64,000 nt of DNA, taken from Nocardioides jiangsuensis. GTDB taxonomy: Bacteria; Actinomycetota; Actinomycetes; Propionibacteriales; Nocardioidaceae. This document shows, in pieces, positions 45,829 through 55,449 of this stretch (the first letter of the stretch is position 1; every line of letters starts with the position of its first letter). The DNA lies in assembly GCF_019679455.1 (NCBI RefSeq), contig NZ_JAIEZQ010000001.1:1240001-1304000 (forward strand). The letters run 5' to 3'. Both the position numbers and the translations under genes were made by a program. Below the pieces are notes generated by a model, which did no database searches, was not told the origin of the DNA, and saw nothing but the letters and a program-made list of their open reading frames with translations.

Positions 45829-48318
45829 TCAGCGGGTCCGGTCGGTGGCGCCGCCGCCACCACCGCCACCGGTTCCGCCACCGCCGGTTCCACCGCCACC
45901 GGTTCCGCCGCCGTCACCGCCGCCGGTTCCCCCACCGCCACCGCCACCGTTGTCCGGGGACGGTTGCGGGGACGGAGCGGGCTGGGGTTCCGGCTGCGGC
46001 GCCGGCTCGGGCTCGGGCTCGGGCTCGGGTGCCGGCGGCACGTACGGGCTGCCGTCGGACAGGTAGATCGTGACCGAGCTGCCGGAGCCGATCGTGCTGC
46101 CGGAGGCCGGGTCGAGGTACGCCACGGTGCCGTAGGCGTTCTCGGAGTCGACCAGCGGACCGATCTGGGGGAACAGGCCGGCCTCACGCAGGATCTTGGC
46201 CGCCTCGTCGGGCTCGTAGCCGTAGACGCTGGGCACGGTGACCTGCTGGCCCTTGATCGTGCGCGGGTCGGGGGAGCGGAAGTTGGTGTCCGGCAGCCAG
46301 CGCTGCACGACCTTCATCATGTCGCCCCACATCGGTCCGGCGTTGGTGCTGCCGAACGCCTCCTCGACGTAGGTGCCGCCGATGGTCTGGCCGTTCAGCG
46401 ACTTCCACTCGCCCAGGCCGTTGGCCCCCGCGATCATCGAGGCGGTGGCCAGCTCGGGGGTGTAGCCGAGGAACCACACGGCCATGTTCCCGTTGATCGT
46501 GCCCGTCTTGGCGGCGGACGGGGAGTCGAGCGCGAGGTCGGCGAGGTAGCCGAAGCCCTCGTCCGGCTCCTGGACGCCGCGGAGGATGTCGTTGACCGCG
46601 TCCGCGACGTCGTTCGGGAGCACCTGCTTGCACTCCTTGTCGTACTCCTTGAGCAGCTTCCCGGTGCTGTCCAGGATCTGGGTCACCGGACGGCTGTCGC
46701 AGTGCAGGCCGCGCGCCGCGAAGGTGGCGTAGGCGCCGGCCATCGTCAGCGGGTCGGTGTTGGTCACGCCCAGAGTGAACGGGGGGTAGACCTGGTCCTC
46801 GGGGACGTCCACACCCATGCTGCGGGCGAGCTTGACCGGCTCGCAGAGACCGGTGCGCAGCTCGAGCTGAGCGAAGAAGGTGTTCACCGACTGCTGGGTG
46901 CCGGTGTAGAGGTCGTAGGTGCCGGAGCCGGTGGAGTTCTCCGGCGACCAGACCTCCGTGCTGGTGAAGTTGCCGCCACAGGTGCGGAACCGGTTCTGCG
47001 GGAGGAACACCTCCGGCGGCGCCGCGATCTGGGTGGAGAGGGAGATGCCCTGGCGGATGGCCGCCGCGAGCACGAACGCCTTGAACGTCGAGCCCGCCTG
47101 GAAGCCGTTGGCGTCGCCGTACTCCGGCGGGACCACGTAGTTGAGGAAGGTCTGCCCCTTCTTCTTGTCCGGGCCCATCGGCCGCGACTGCGAGAGCGCG
47201 CGCACCTCCCCGGTGCCGGGCTCGACGCTGGCCAGGCCGCCGATGGCCCGGTCCGTCGGGTACACGTGGTCGGCCACCGAGTTGTCGGCCGCCTTCTGGA
47301 ACCGCGGGTCGATCGTGGTCTTGATCGTCAGCCCGCCCGACAGCAGCCGCTGCTCGCGCGCCTCGCGGGTCTGACCGAGGTCCTCGTCGGCGAGCAGGTA
47401 CTCGCGCGTGTAGTCGCAGAAGAACGGGGCGAACGACGACACGCAGCCGTTGCGGGCCGCGGTGATGTCGAGGCCTAGGCCCCGCTTGGCGGCGGCGTCG
47501 TGCTCCGAGCGGGAGATCACGTTCAGCTCGGCCATCCGGGCCAGGACGACGTCGCGTCGCTCGCGGGCCTCGTCCTTGTCGTTGGTCGGGTCGTAGCCGG
47601 TCGGGTTCTTCACGAGGCCGGCGAGCAGCGCCGCCTGGGGCAGGGTCAGCTTCGCCGCGGAGGTGGAGAAGTAGTGCCGGGCGGCGGCCTCGACGCCGTA
47701 CGCCCCGTCGCCGAAGTAGGCGATGTTGAGGTAGCGCTCGAGGATCCAGTCCTTGTCGTACTTCTCCTCGAACGCGACCGCGTAGCGCAGCTCGTTGAGC
47801 TTCCGCTCGTAGGTGTCCGCCTGCGCCGCGGCCTGCTCCTCGGCGGTGTCGGCCTGGTTGATCAGGGTCATCTTCACCATCTGCTGGGTGATCGAGGACC
47901 CGCCCTGGACGACGCCGTCGGCGGCCTGGTTGCTGATGAACGCACGCAGCGTGCCCTTGAGGTCGAGGGCGCCGTGGTCGTAGTACCGGTAGTCCTCGAT
48001 CGCGATGATCGCCTTCTTCATGATCGGCGCCACCCGCTCGAGGGGGACGTTGACCCGGTTCTGGTCGTAGAAGGTGGCCAGCACGCTGCCGTCGCGGGCC
48101 AGCAGCCGGGTGCGCTCCGCGAGCGGCTCCGCGGTGAGGTCGGCCGGGAGGGAGTCCATCCCCTCCGAGACCGAACGGGCGCCCAGCCCGGCGACCCCCG
48201 CGAAGGGGATGGCGAGGCCGGCGGCGAGGACCCCCATGACCGCGGACACGGCCACCATGACCCCGAGGTGCGAGAGGATGCTGGCGAATCCGAGACGGTC
48301 GTCTCTGCGTGCAGACAT
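45829..48318 (-). CDS. ponA2: Bifunctional class A penicillin-binding protein with PASTA domain
   Basis: An 829-residue membrane enzyme that polymerises and cross-links peptidoglycan. After one transmembrane helix (about 15-40) comes a glycosyltransferase domain (EDYRYYDHGALD, QGGSSITQQMVK), then a transpeptidase with SxxK in GSTFKAF (near 410), SVN and KTGT motifs, one PASTA domain (about 690-765), and a Pro/Glu-rich then Gly/Thr-rich tail. Position beside whiB4 matches ponA2 of mycobacteria. TACCCT 7 nt before the ATG suggests leaderless expression. Confidence 0.95.
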   Translation of the reverse strand: MSARRDDRLGFASILSHLGVMVAVSAVMGVLAAGLAIPFAGVAGLGARSVSEGMDSLPADLTAEPLAERTRLLARDGSVLATFYDQNRVNVPLERVAPIMKKAIIAIEDYRYYDHGALDLKGTLRAFISNQAADGVVQGGSSITQQMVKMTLINQADTAEEQAAAQADTYERKLNELRYAVAFEEKYDKDWILERYLNIAYFGDGAYGVEAAARHYFSTSAAKLTLPQAALLAGLVKNPTGYDPTNDKDEARERRDVVLARMAELNVISRSEHDAAAKRGLGLDITAARNGCVSSFAPFFCDYTREYLLADEDLGQTREAREQRLLSGGLTIKTTIDPRFQKAADNSVADHVYPTDRAIGGLASVEPGTGEVRALSQSRPMGPDKKKGQTFLNYVVPPEYGDANGFQAGSTFKAFVLAAAIRQGISLSTQIAAPPEVFLPQNRFRTCGGNFTSTEVWSPENSTGSGTYDLYTGTQQSVNTFFAQLELRTGLCEPVKLARSMGVDVPEDQVYPPFTLGVTNTDPLTMAGAYATFAARGLHCDSRPVTQILDSTGKLLKEYDKECKQVLPNDVADAVNDILRGVQEPDEGFGYLADLALDSPSAAKTGTINGNMAVWFLGYTPELATASMIAGANGLGEWKSLNGQTIGGTYVEEAFGSTNAGPMWGDMMKVVQRWLPDTNFRSPDPRTIKGQQVTVPSVYGYEPDEAAKILREAGLFPQIGPLVDSENAYGTVAYLDPASGSTIGSGSSVTIYLSDGSPYVPPAPEPEPEPEPAPQPEPQPAPSPQPSPDNGGGGGGGTGGGDGGGTGGGGTGGGGTGGGGGGGATDRTR

Positions 48319-48687
48319 GCTGCCTAGGGTACGGGACCGCCCTGTCGCGGTCCCGTTACCGCAAACCGCGTGGCTTCGGCGGCTCATCGCGCTCCGCGTG
48401 TCGCGGGACCGGTCCGGAGAATGGCCCGAAGGTGCTACCCGCGGACTAGGGCGTCGGACCAGCGGGTTCACGTACGCTCGGGCACGTCCCGGCCTACGGT
48501 CGGAGAGCCCGGGGGGGCCATGGTCTGAGCCGCACGGCACGGGGCGAATAGTTATTTGTGACTATGCGAAGTTGCTCCCTCTGTGTCTGTTTCGCCCGTT
48601 GCGACTTCTTTACCTTTGTCGTGAGGGGCATGACTCAGCAACCACGGGGGGCGTGGGGCGGGTCTATTCTCGGAGGGAACAGACATC
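48319..48687. other. Divergent regulatory region between ponA2 and whiB4
   Basis: 370 bp with no gene. The 48548-48640 part is unusually A/T-rich for this genome (ATAGTTATTTGTGACTATG and later CTTTACCTTTG), as expected for a complex whiB promoter. TATTCT at 48665-48670 could be a -10. Then GGAGG precedes the whiB ATG. No certain operator was identified. Confidence 0.5.
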
Positions 48688-48993
48688 ATGACGTGGAACG
48701 ACGACTGGGCGACCAAGGCTCTGTGCAACGAGACCCGGCCCGACGAGCTGTTCGTCCGGGGCGCTGCCCAGAACCGCGCCAAGCAGCTGTGCGCCGGGTG
48801 CCCGGTCCGCACCGAGTGCCTCGCCGAGGCCCTCGACAACGAGATCGAGTGGGGCGTGTGGGGCGGCATGACCGAGCGTGAGCGCCGTGCGCTGCTCCGC
48901 AAGCGTCCGAACGTGACCTCCTGGCGTCGTCTGCTCGAGACGGCGAAGGCCGACCACGTCGCCACCATCAGCGCGATCACCGCGTCGGCCTGA
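48688..48993 (+). CDS. whiB4: WhiB-family iron-sulfur regulator (WhiB4/WblA type)
   Basis: A 101-residue Fe-S transcription factor. Four cluster cysteines are at 13, 35, 38 and 44 (C-X21-C-X2-C-X5-C), followed by the turn GVWGG (57-61) and a basic helix ERRALLRKRP for DNA contact. Its setting between ponA2 and two ArsA ATPases is that of M. tuberculosis whiB4 and Streptomyces wblA, regulators of redox balance and development. GGAGG lies 12 nt before the ATG. Confidence 0.93.
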   Translation: MTWNDDWATKALCNETRPDELFVRGAAQNRAKQLCAGCPVRTECLAEALDNEIEWGVWGGMTERERRALLRKRPNVTSWRRLLETAKADHVATISAITASA

Positions 48994-49001
48994 GGGGCTC
49001 C

Positions 49002-50201
49002 TCAGCCGGTCAGCAGGTCGCCGACGAGCCGCAGCCCGTCGAGGTCGTGCACGTCGGTCGACAGGGCCGGCATGACCGCCGCGGGCACGTGCGGGTGCGC
49101 CGCGGCGAACCGCTGACGCAGGTGCGTCTCCCGCGCAACCAACCGGGTGCGGTCCGCGTGCAGCCGGAGCAGACCGGCCGTCACCGGGCTCGACGCGTCC
49201 GCGTCGGGCTCGGCGTCCAGCCGCTCCGCGGCGGCCAGCGCCTGGTCGCGTGAGAGCCCGCCGGTCGGGACCCGGTTGGCCCGGTTCACCACCAGCCCGG
49301 CCAGCGGCATGTGCTCCTCCTCCAGGCGCTCGACGAAGTACGCCGCCTCGCGCAGCGCGTCCGGCTCGGGCGCGGCGACCACGAGGAACGCCGTGCCGTC
49401 GGCCTGGAGCAGCTCGAACGTCTTCTGCGCGCGCGCCCGGAAGCCGCCGAAGAGGGTGTCGAACGCGGCGATGAAGCTCTGCATGTCGCGCAGCACCTGC
49501 GCGCCGAGCACCTTCGTCAGCGCGTTCGTGACCACGCTCAGCCCGGCCGTCATCAGCCGCGCCGGGCCCTTCGCCGGCGCCAGGAGGATCCGGATGAACC
49601 GGCCGTCGAGGAAGCTGGAGAGCCGCTCGGGCGCGTCGAGGAAGTCCAGCGCCGAGCGCGAGGGCGGGGTGTCCACCACGATCAGGTCCCAGCGACCCGA
49701 CTTCCGTGCGTCCTTGTGGAGCTGGCCGAGCTTCTCCATGGCCATGTACTCCTGCGTGCCCGCGAACGAGCTCGAGAGCGCCTGGTAGAAGGGGTTGGCC
49801 AGGATCTGGGCCGCCTTCTCGGGGCTCGCCTGACCCTCGACGACCTCGTCGAAGGTCCGCTTCATGTCGAGCATCATCGCGTCGAGGGTGCCGCCGACGT
49901 CCTTGGCCCGCTCGGCCACGCCGGGCACCGGCCGCGGCGTGTTGTCGAGGACCTCGATGCCCATGGACTGCGCCAGCCGGCGCGCCGGGTCGATGGTCAG
50001 CACGACGACCTTGCGGCCGCGCTCGGCGGCCCGGAGCGCGAGCGCCGCGGCCGTGGTGGTCTTGCCGACCCCGCCCGAGCCGCAGCACACGATGATGTTC
50101 GTCCCCCGGTCGTCGAGGAGCGCGTCGACGTCGAGCGGCGGCGACGCGTGCGGCTTGCCCGCCAGCGGTCCGACCCGGCTGCTGGACCGTTGCCTGCTCA
50201 T
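49002..50201 (-). CDS. ArsA-family ATPase, subunit 2
   Basis: A 399-residue SIMIBI-class ATPase of the ArsA/Get3 type. The P-loop is GSGGVGKTTTAAALALRAA (about residues 41-59), with later VDTPPSRSALDFLDAP switch motifs. It matches the Rv3680 position of mycobacteria. With its partner it probably forms a heteromeric ATPase handling membrane proteins or metalloids. Its ATG overlaps the end of the partner gene (ATGA). Confidence 0.92.
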   Translation of the reverse strand: MSRQRSSSRVGPLAGKPHASPPLDVDALLDDRGTNIIVCCGSGGVGKTTTAAALALRAAERGRKVVVLTIDPARRLAQSMGIEVLDNTPRPVPGVAERAKDVGGTLDAMMLDMKRTFDEVVEGQASPEKAAQILANPFYQALSSSFAGTQEYMAMEKLGQLHKDARKSGRWDLIVVDTPPSRSALDFLDAPERLSSFLDGRFIRILLAPAKGPARLMTAGLSVVTNALTKVLGAQVLRDMQSFIAAFDTLFGGFRARAQKTFELLQADGTAFLVVAAPEPDALREAAYFVERLEEEHMPLAGLVVNRANRVPTGGLSRDQALAAAERLDAEPDADASSPVTAGLLRLHADRTRLVARETHLRQRFAAAHPHVPAAVMPALSTDVHDLDGLRLVGDLLTG

Positions 50202-51205
50202 GCCATCCCCTGTTCGCAGAGGTCCGCCGCCAGCTCGTAGAGACCGCCGAGGTCGATCCCGTCGGTCAGCCGGGGCAGCTCGTAGGTGTCTACGTCGAGC
50301 TCGTTGATGCGCTTGCGCTGCTCGTCCTCGAGGTCACGCCGCTCGGCGTGCTCGCGGGCCTCGGTGAGCAGCCCGTCGAGCATGGTGCCGGTCGGCTCGA
50401 TGCCGACCCGCCGCAGGTCCTCCTCGATCAGCCCGCGGGGGAGGCCGTCCTCGACCGCCTGGTCGCGGGCCTCGTCGTCGAGCTCGTTGCTGCGCACCAG
50501 GTTCACCACCACCCCACCGACGGGCAGCTTCGCGGCGTGCAGCTCGGCGATGCCGTCCGCGGTCTCCTGCACCGGCATGTCCTCCAGCACGGTGACCAGG
50601 TGCACCGCGGTCCGCGGGGAGCGCAGCAGGGTCATGATGCTGTCGGCCTGGGTGCGGATCGGGCCGACCTTCGCCAGGCCCGCCAGCTCGCTGTTGACGT
50701 TGAGGAACTGGGCGATCCGGCCGGTCGGGGGCGCGTCGAGCACGATCGCGTCGTACCGGCGGGCACCCTTGCTCCGCTTGTTGCGGTAGGCCGCCTCGTA
50801 CACCTTCCCGGTCAGCAGCACGTCGCGCACGCCCGGGGCGATCGTGGTCGCGAAGTCGACCACCCCGAACCGGTCGAGCGCTTTCCCGGCGCGGCCGAGC
50901 CGGTAGTACATGTCGAGGTACTCCAGCAGCGCCGCCTCCGGCTCGATCGCGAGCGCGTAGACGTCGCCGCCGTCGTTGGGCCCGCTGGCGACCCGGCGCT
51001 CCTCGTAGGGGAGCGGGGGCACGTCGAAGAGCTGCGCGATGCCCTGGCGGCCCTCGACCTCGCACAGGAGCACGGTCTTGCCGCGAGAGGCCAGGGCGAG
51101 GGCGAGGGCGGCGGCGACCGTGGTCTTCCCGGTGCCGCCCTTGCCGGTCACGACGTGCAGCAGCACGTCTTCCCAGTCGGTCTCGTTCGGCGTTGTTGAG
51201 GACAC
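50198..51205 (-). CDS. ArsA-family ATPase, subunit 1
   Basis: A 335-residue ATPase with P-loop GKGGTGKTTVAAALALALAS (about 21-40) and the switch motif LDAPPTGRIAQFLNV. It corresponds to Rv3679, and the pair is conserved next to whiB4. TAGGCT 6 nt before the GTG marks a leaderless start. The two ATPases are one operon. Confidence 0.92.
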   Translation of the reverse strand: MSSTTPNETDWEDVLLHVVTGKGGTGKTTVAAALALALASRGKTVLLCEVEGRQGIAQLFDVPPLPYEERRVASGPNDGGDVYALAIEPEAALLEYLDMYYRLGRAGKALDRFGVVDFATTIAPGVRDVLLTGKVYEAAYRNKRSKGARRYDAIVLDAPPTGRIAQFLNVNSELAGLAKVGPIRTQADSIMTLLRSPRTAVHLVTVLEDMPVQETADGIAELHAAKLPVGGVVVNLVRSNELDDEARDQAVEDGLPRGLIEEDLRRVGIEPTGTMLDGLLTEAREHAERRDLEDEQRKRINELDVDTYELPRLTDGIDLGGLYELAADLCEQGMA

Positions 51206-51393
51206 GTTCGGAGCCTACGCGGGGCCCCCACGGATCGTCAGCGGTGCGCCCCACTCATGTGGCCCGGGCTCATGGGCCCGGGTCGGTTGTGTGGAGGCGG
51301 GGCATCTCGGGCGGGACCGGGCGTGGCTAGGATCGCAGTCGTCGAGCGTGTCGCCGTACCGGCGGTGCGGACAGGTGTCGAGGAGGCGGGTTC

Positions 51394-52200
51394 GTGGACA
51401 AGGTCGTCGCGAGTGCTGCGGAGGCCGTGGCCGACATCGGGAGCGGTTCTTCGCTCGCGGTGGGTGGCTTCGGGTTGTGCGGCATTCCATCGGTGTTGAT
51501 CGAGGCACTGCTGGAGCAGGGTGCGGACGAGCTGGAGGCGGTGTCGAACAACTGTGGCGTCGACGAGTGGGGTCTCGGCAAGCTGCTCTACGCCAAGCGG
51601 ATCCGCCGGATGATCTCCTCCTACGTGGGGGAGAACAAGGAGTTCGCGCGCCAGTACCTGCACGGTGAGCTCGAGGTCGAGCTGACCCCGCAGGGCACCC
51701 TCGCCGAGCGGATGCGGGCCGGCGGCTCGGGCATCCCGGCGTTCTTCACCGCGACCGGTGTCGGCACCCAGGTCGCCGAGGGCGGCCTCCCGTGGCGCTA
51801 CGACACCGAGGGCAACGTGACCGTGGCCTCGCCGGCCAAGGAGGTCCGCACGTTCGAGACCGCCGAGGGCGCCAAGGACTTCGTGCTCGAGACCGCGATC
51901 GTGGCCGACTTCGGCCTGGTCCGGGCCTGGAAGGGCGACCGGCACGGCAACCTGGTCTTCCGCGACTCCGCCCGCAACTTCAACCCGCTCGCCGCGATGT
52001 GCGGCCGAGTCACGGTCGCCGAGGTCGAGCACCTGGTGGAGCCCGGTGAGCTGGACCCCAACGACGTGCACACGCCCGGTGTCTTCGTGCAGCGCGTGGT
52101 CGCGCTGACGCCGGAGCAGGCCGCGGACAAGCGGATCGAGAAGCGGACGGTGCGTCCCCGCCCGGGGACCGGGTCGGCGCAGACGGAAGGCGGTGCCTGA
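51394..52200 (+). CDS. scoA: 3-oxoacid CoA-transferase subunit A
   Basis: A 268-residue family I CoA-transferase alpha subunit with the [23 protein letters not shown] opening (in two parts) and [25 protein letters not shown]. It transfers CoA from succinyl-CoA to acetoacetate or a related oxoacid. GAGGAGG 7 nt before the GTG supports the start. It is absent from this place in mycobacteria, so it is an insertion into the block. Confidence 0.94.
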   Translation: MDKVVASAAEAVADIGSGSSLAVGGFGLCGIPSVLIEALLEQGADELEAVSNNCGVDEWGLGKLLYAKRIRRMISSYVGENKEFARQYLHGELEVELTPQGTLAERMRAGGSGIPAFFTATGVGTQVAEGGLPWRYDTEGNVTVASPAKEVRTFETAEGAKDFVLETAIVADFGLVRAWKGDRHGNLVFRDSARNFNPLAAMCGRVTVAEVEHLVEPGELDPNDVHTPGVFVQRVVALTPEQAADKRIEKRTVRPRPGTGSAQTEGGA

Positions 52201-52201
52201 G

Positions 52202-52828
52202 ATGGCCTGGTCTCGTGAGGAGATGGCCGCCCGCGCGGCCTCGGAGCTGAAGGACGGTTCGTACGTCAACCTGGGGATCGGCCTGCCGACGATGGTGCCG
52301 AACTACGTCGGCGAGCACGTGGAGCTGGTCCTGCAGTCGGAGAACGGCATCCTCGGCGTGGGCGCCTACCCCTATGAGGGGGAGGAGGACCCGGACCTGA
52401 TCAACGCCGGCAAGGAGACCGTCACGCTGCGGCGGGGCGCGTCGTTCTTCGACTCCGCGACCTCCTTCGGGATGATCCGCGGCGGCAAGATCGACGCCGC
52501 GATCCTCGGGGCCATGCAGGTCTCCGCCGCCGGCGACATCGCGAACTGGATGATCCCCGGCAAGATGGTCAAGGGGATGGGCGGCGCGATGGACCTGGTC
52601 CACGGCGCCAAGCGGGTGATCGTGCTGATGGAGCACGTCGCCAAGGACGGCTCCTACAAGATCGTCAACGAGTGCTCCCTGCCCTACACCGGCAAGGGTG
52701 TCGTGCAGCGGATCATCACCGACCTCGCCGTCATCGACGTGACCCCCGAGGGCCTCAGGCTCGTCGAGCTCGCGCCCGGTGTCAGCGAGGACGAGGTCCG
52801 CGAGAAGACCGAGCCGAAGCTGGCCTGA
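52202..52828 (+). CDS. scoB: 3-oxoacid CoA-transferase subunit B
   Basis: A 208-residue beta subunit. The catalytic glutamate that forms the CoA thioester is Glu47 in [22 protein letters not shown] and [19 protein letters not shown] are typical. It begins 1 bp after the scoA stop; an earlier GTG overlapping scoA is possible. Confidence 0.95.
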   Translation: MAWSREEMAARAASELKDGSYVNLGIGLPTMVPNYVGEHVELVLQSENGILGVGAYPYEGEEDPDLINAGKETVTLRRGASFFDSATSFGMIRGGKIDAAILGAMQVSAAGDIANWMIPGKMVKGMGGAMDLVHGAKRVIVLMEHVAKDGSYKIVNECSLPYTGKGVVQRIITDLAVIDVTPEGLRLVELAPGVSEDEVREKTEPKLA

Positions 52829-52842
52829 CCCCCTGCCCCGGG

Positions 52843-54609
52843 CTACAGGTCCGGGTGCTTCGTGGCGAGCCGGTAGGACCCGGAGTGGAACACCAGCGGC
52901 TCGCCACCGGGGGCGTCGTACGCCTCGATCTCCCCGAAGAGCACCACGTGGTCCCCGGCGTCGACCAGATCGGTCCGCCGACACGCGAAGTGGGCGACCG
53001 TGCCCTCGAGCACCGGCGGGCGTACGGCGGCGGCGCCGGGCTGCTCGGCGAGCTCGTCGGCCGGCACCAGCGTCACCCCCTCGAACTTCTCCGCGCCCGA
53101 CGTGGAGAACTGGCGCGAGAGGTGGTGCTGGTCCGAGGCGAGCACGTTCACGGCGAACCGGTCCGCGGCCAGGAACGCCGGCAGCGACGGCGAGCTCTTC
53201 GCCGCTGCCCAGAGCACCAGCGGCGGGTTGAGGGAGACCGACGTGAACGAGTTCGCGGTCATCCCCCAGCGCCGGCCCTCGTCGTCCTCGCAGGTCACCA
53301 CGGTCACGCCGGTGGCGTACTGGCCGAGCGCCCGGCGCAGGTCGCGCGGGTCGAACCGGGCCGACTCGGTGGCGACCTGCTCCGCGACGAAGGCCCGGGC
53401 CGCGTCGGCGTCGAACCACCACGGGCTGAACAGCCGGGCGTCGTCGAAGCCGGCCACGATCTGCGCGGCGACCCCGGGGTGCCGCACGGCCGCGTCGACC
53501 ACCTCGCGCTGGTGCGGCTCCGAGGGCCGCAGCCAGGAGTTGGTCCACGCACACGCCCACTGCGCCCAGCCGCGCCAGAAGTGGTCGAAGGTGCGCTGCA
53601 TCCAGGCGGCGTCGAACGGCCCGTCGTGGGCGGTGATCGCCTCCAGGTAGAACGACGCGGACTTGATCGCGTTGTTCGAGCCCTGGCTGGTGAGCGGGTC
53701 GTTGAGCACCACCACGTCGGCCATCCCCAGGACCCGGGCCCCGGACGGCAGGGTGCCGACGGGGCGGCGTACGACGGGGGTGAAGCTCCCGCGCAGGACG
53801 CCGTTGCCGTCGGCGAGCGACGCGCCACGGACCCGCTCGGCCTCCTGCGGGAAGTGCTCCGCGAGCGCGTCGCGCAGCCGGGCCAGGTGCTCCTCGGGGG
53901 AGCTGACGTCCCCCCACACGTCGAGCGGACCGCCGGGCACGGCCTCGACCACGAAGATGTCGCACGGTCCGCCCACCGTGAGGCCGGGGCAGGTGAAGCA
54001 CTCGCCGACGCCCTCCACCGAGTGGTAGCGGAGCCCGGGGCCGGCCGGGTCCGGCTCGACGCCGGTCAGGTAGGTCAGCGCCGCGACCCGCTGCGGGGCG
54101 TCGTACGGCGTGTGGTCGGCGTCGGTCTCGAACAGCTGGACCAGGCCCCCGCGGCCGGTGGAGACGACCACCAGGTCGTGGGTGCGGGCGAGGTCCTCGA
54201 CGTCCTCGACGCCGGCGCTGCGGACCACGACCTTCCCGCCCAGACGCTCGATCTCCTCGAGCAGGGCGGGCACCTTGAGCCGCAGGTCGACCGACCGCGC
54301 GGGGGTGTCCAGGGGTACGGCGAACGCGGCGGTCGAGCCGTCGAGCCGTCGGGTGTCGTAGGACATCCGGCCCAGCGGCGGGGAGAGCGGCAGCAGGTCC
54401 GTGACGCCGAGGGACGCCTCCACCTCGAGCGCGGACTCGAAGGTGATCTGGCTCGACATCACCGTCCCGGTGCGGATCTCCTCCGCGGTGCGGTCGGAGA
54501 CCAGCGTGACCGCGCAGCCGTGCTGCAGCAGGCCGAGCGCCAGCGTGGTGCCGGCCGGACCGGCGCCGACGACCGCGACGGACCGGGACCGTGAGGGCGT
54601 GTGCTGCAT
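52843..54609 (-). CDS. Fused styrene/indole monooxygenase and flavin reductase (StyA2B type)
   Basis: A 588-residue natural fusion. Residues 1 to about 415 are a StyA-like single-component FAD monooxygenase (VVGAGPAGTTLALGL fold; QITFESALEVE; VLNDPLTSQGSNNAIKSA). About 420-585 are a StyB-like flavin reductase (GQYATGVTVVTCEDDEG; MTANSFTSVSLNPPLVLW). The reductase makes reduced flavin with NADH and passes it to the oxygenase, which epoxidises styrene or oxidises indole. Such self-sufficient fusions are known from Rhodococcus opacus StyA2B. No styrene-oxide isomerase or aldehyde dehydrogenase is nearby. Confidence 0.9.
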   Translation of the reverse strand: MQHTPSRSRSVAVVGAGPAGTTLALGLLQHGCAVTLVSDRTAEEIRTGTVMSSQITFESALEVEASLGVTDLLPLSPPLGRMSYDTRRLDGSTAAFAVPLDTPARSVDLRLKVPALLEEIERLGGKVVVRSAGVEDVEDLARTHDLVVVSTGRGGLVQLFETDADHTPYDAPQRVAALTYLTGVEPDPAGPGLRYHSVEGVGECFTCPGLTVGGPCDIFVVEAVPGGPLDVWGDVSSPEEHLARLRDALAEHFPQEAERVRGASLADGNGVLRGSFTPVVRRPVGTLPSGARVLGMADVVVLNDPLTSQGSNNAIKSASFYLEAITAHDGPFDAAWMQRTFDHFWRGWAQWACAWTNSWLRPSEPHQREVVDAAVRHPGVAAQIVAGFDDARLFSPWWFDADAARAFVAEQVATESARFDPRDLRRALGQYATGVTVVTCEDDEGRRWGMTANSFTSVSLNPPLVLWAAAKSSPSLPAFLAADRFAVNVLASDQHHLSRQFSTSGAEKFEGVTLVPADELAEQPGAAAVRPPVLEGTVAHFACRRTDLVDAGDHVVLFGEIEAYDAPGGEPLVFHSGSYRLATKHPDL

Positions 54610-54621
54610 GCTTCCAGCGTC

Positions 54622-55404
54622 TCACTCGCCCCGGACGGCCGAGAGCACGACCGGCCAGGCCGGCGAGTGCGGGTCGATCACCGCGAAGTGGTCCGTCCCG
54701 TCGAGCACCCGGAGGTCGACGAACGGGTGCCGCCGCGCCAGGCCCCGGGAGTTCCCGACGGGGACCTGCGCGTCGTCGGCGCCGTGCACGACGGTCACCG
54801 GGCAGGCCGGGCGGGGCGCGAGCCGGGTCGCCGGGTCGGCCGCGTCGTACCGCTCGGGCACCTCGTCGGGGGTGCCGCCGAGGAACGCCTCGACCGCCCC
54901 GTCGCCGAGCCCGGCGGCCGCCGCCGCGCGCAGGTCCCCGACCGGGGCGAGGGCGACCACCCGGTGCAGGGGCAGCGGCTCGTTCGCCAGCCACAGGGCC
55001 AGGTGCCCGCCGGCGGAGTGCCCGGCCACCGTGGTCGTGGTCACCGGGACCCCCAGCCCGTCGAGCAGCCCGGGCAGCGCGGCCACCGCGGCGCGGACGT
55101 CGTCGGCGGTGGCCGGCCAGCCGCCGGCGAGGTCACCGGGGCTGCCGACCCGGCGGTACTCCGGGGTGGCCACGACGAACCCCTGCGCGGCGAGGGCCTC
55201 AGCCAACGGGCGGGTGTGGGTCCGGTCGTACGCCGCCCGCCAGAAGCCCCCGTGGACGAACACCAGGAGCGGGCTCGCGGGGGCAGGGGCGCCGACGCGT
55301 CGTGGGGGGAGGTGCAGGTCGAGCACCGCGTCGGCGTGGTCGCCGTACCGGACGACCACGTCGGGCAGGTCCGAGGGACGGGTCAGCACGTCTGCGGGAT
55401 CCAC
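54622..55404 (-). CDS. Alpha/beta hydrolase (kynurenine-formamidase-like)
   Basis: A 260-residue hydrolase. The oxyanion motif HGGFWRAAYD and nucleophile GHSAGGHLALWL, with an aspartate in VHGADDAQVP and a late His in GTDHFAVID, complete the triad. HGG(F/Y)W is typical of kynurenine formamidases and related esterases. It lies 12 bp upstream of the StyA2B-like gene on the same strand, so the two are probably one operon. Substrate unproven. Confidence 0.85.
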   Translation of the reverse strand: MDPADVLTRPSDLPDVVVRYGDHADAVLDLHLPPRRVGAPAPASPLLVFVHGGFWRAAYDRTHTRPLAEALAAQGFVVATPEYRRVGSPGDLAGGWPATADDVRAAVAALPGLLDGLGVPVTTTTVAGHSAGGHLALWLANEPLPLHRVVALAPVGDLRAAAAAGLGDGAVEAFLGGTPDEVPERYDAADPATRLAPRPACPVTVVHGADDAQVPVGNSRGLARRHPFVDLRVLDGTDHFAVIDPHSPAWPVVLSAVRGE

Positions 55405-55449
55405 GACCTCAACCTACCGGCCGCGCCGGGTGCCACTAGGCTCGCCAGC

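Noticed and set aside
51255-51290. Terminator or operator at the CCCGGG repeats between arsA and scoA
   Set aside because: The two CCCGGG units are self-complementary by chance in a G/C-rich region; no longer stem or U run is present.
52010-54994. A 994-residue minus-strand frame across scoB, the monooxygenase and hydrolase
   Set aside because: It runs antisense or out of frame to three well-supported genes and is composed of Arg/Gly/Ala-rich text.
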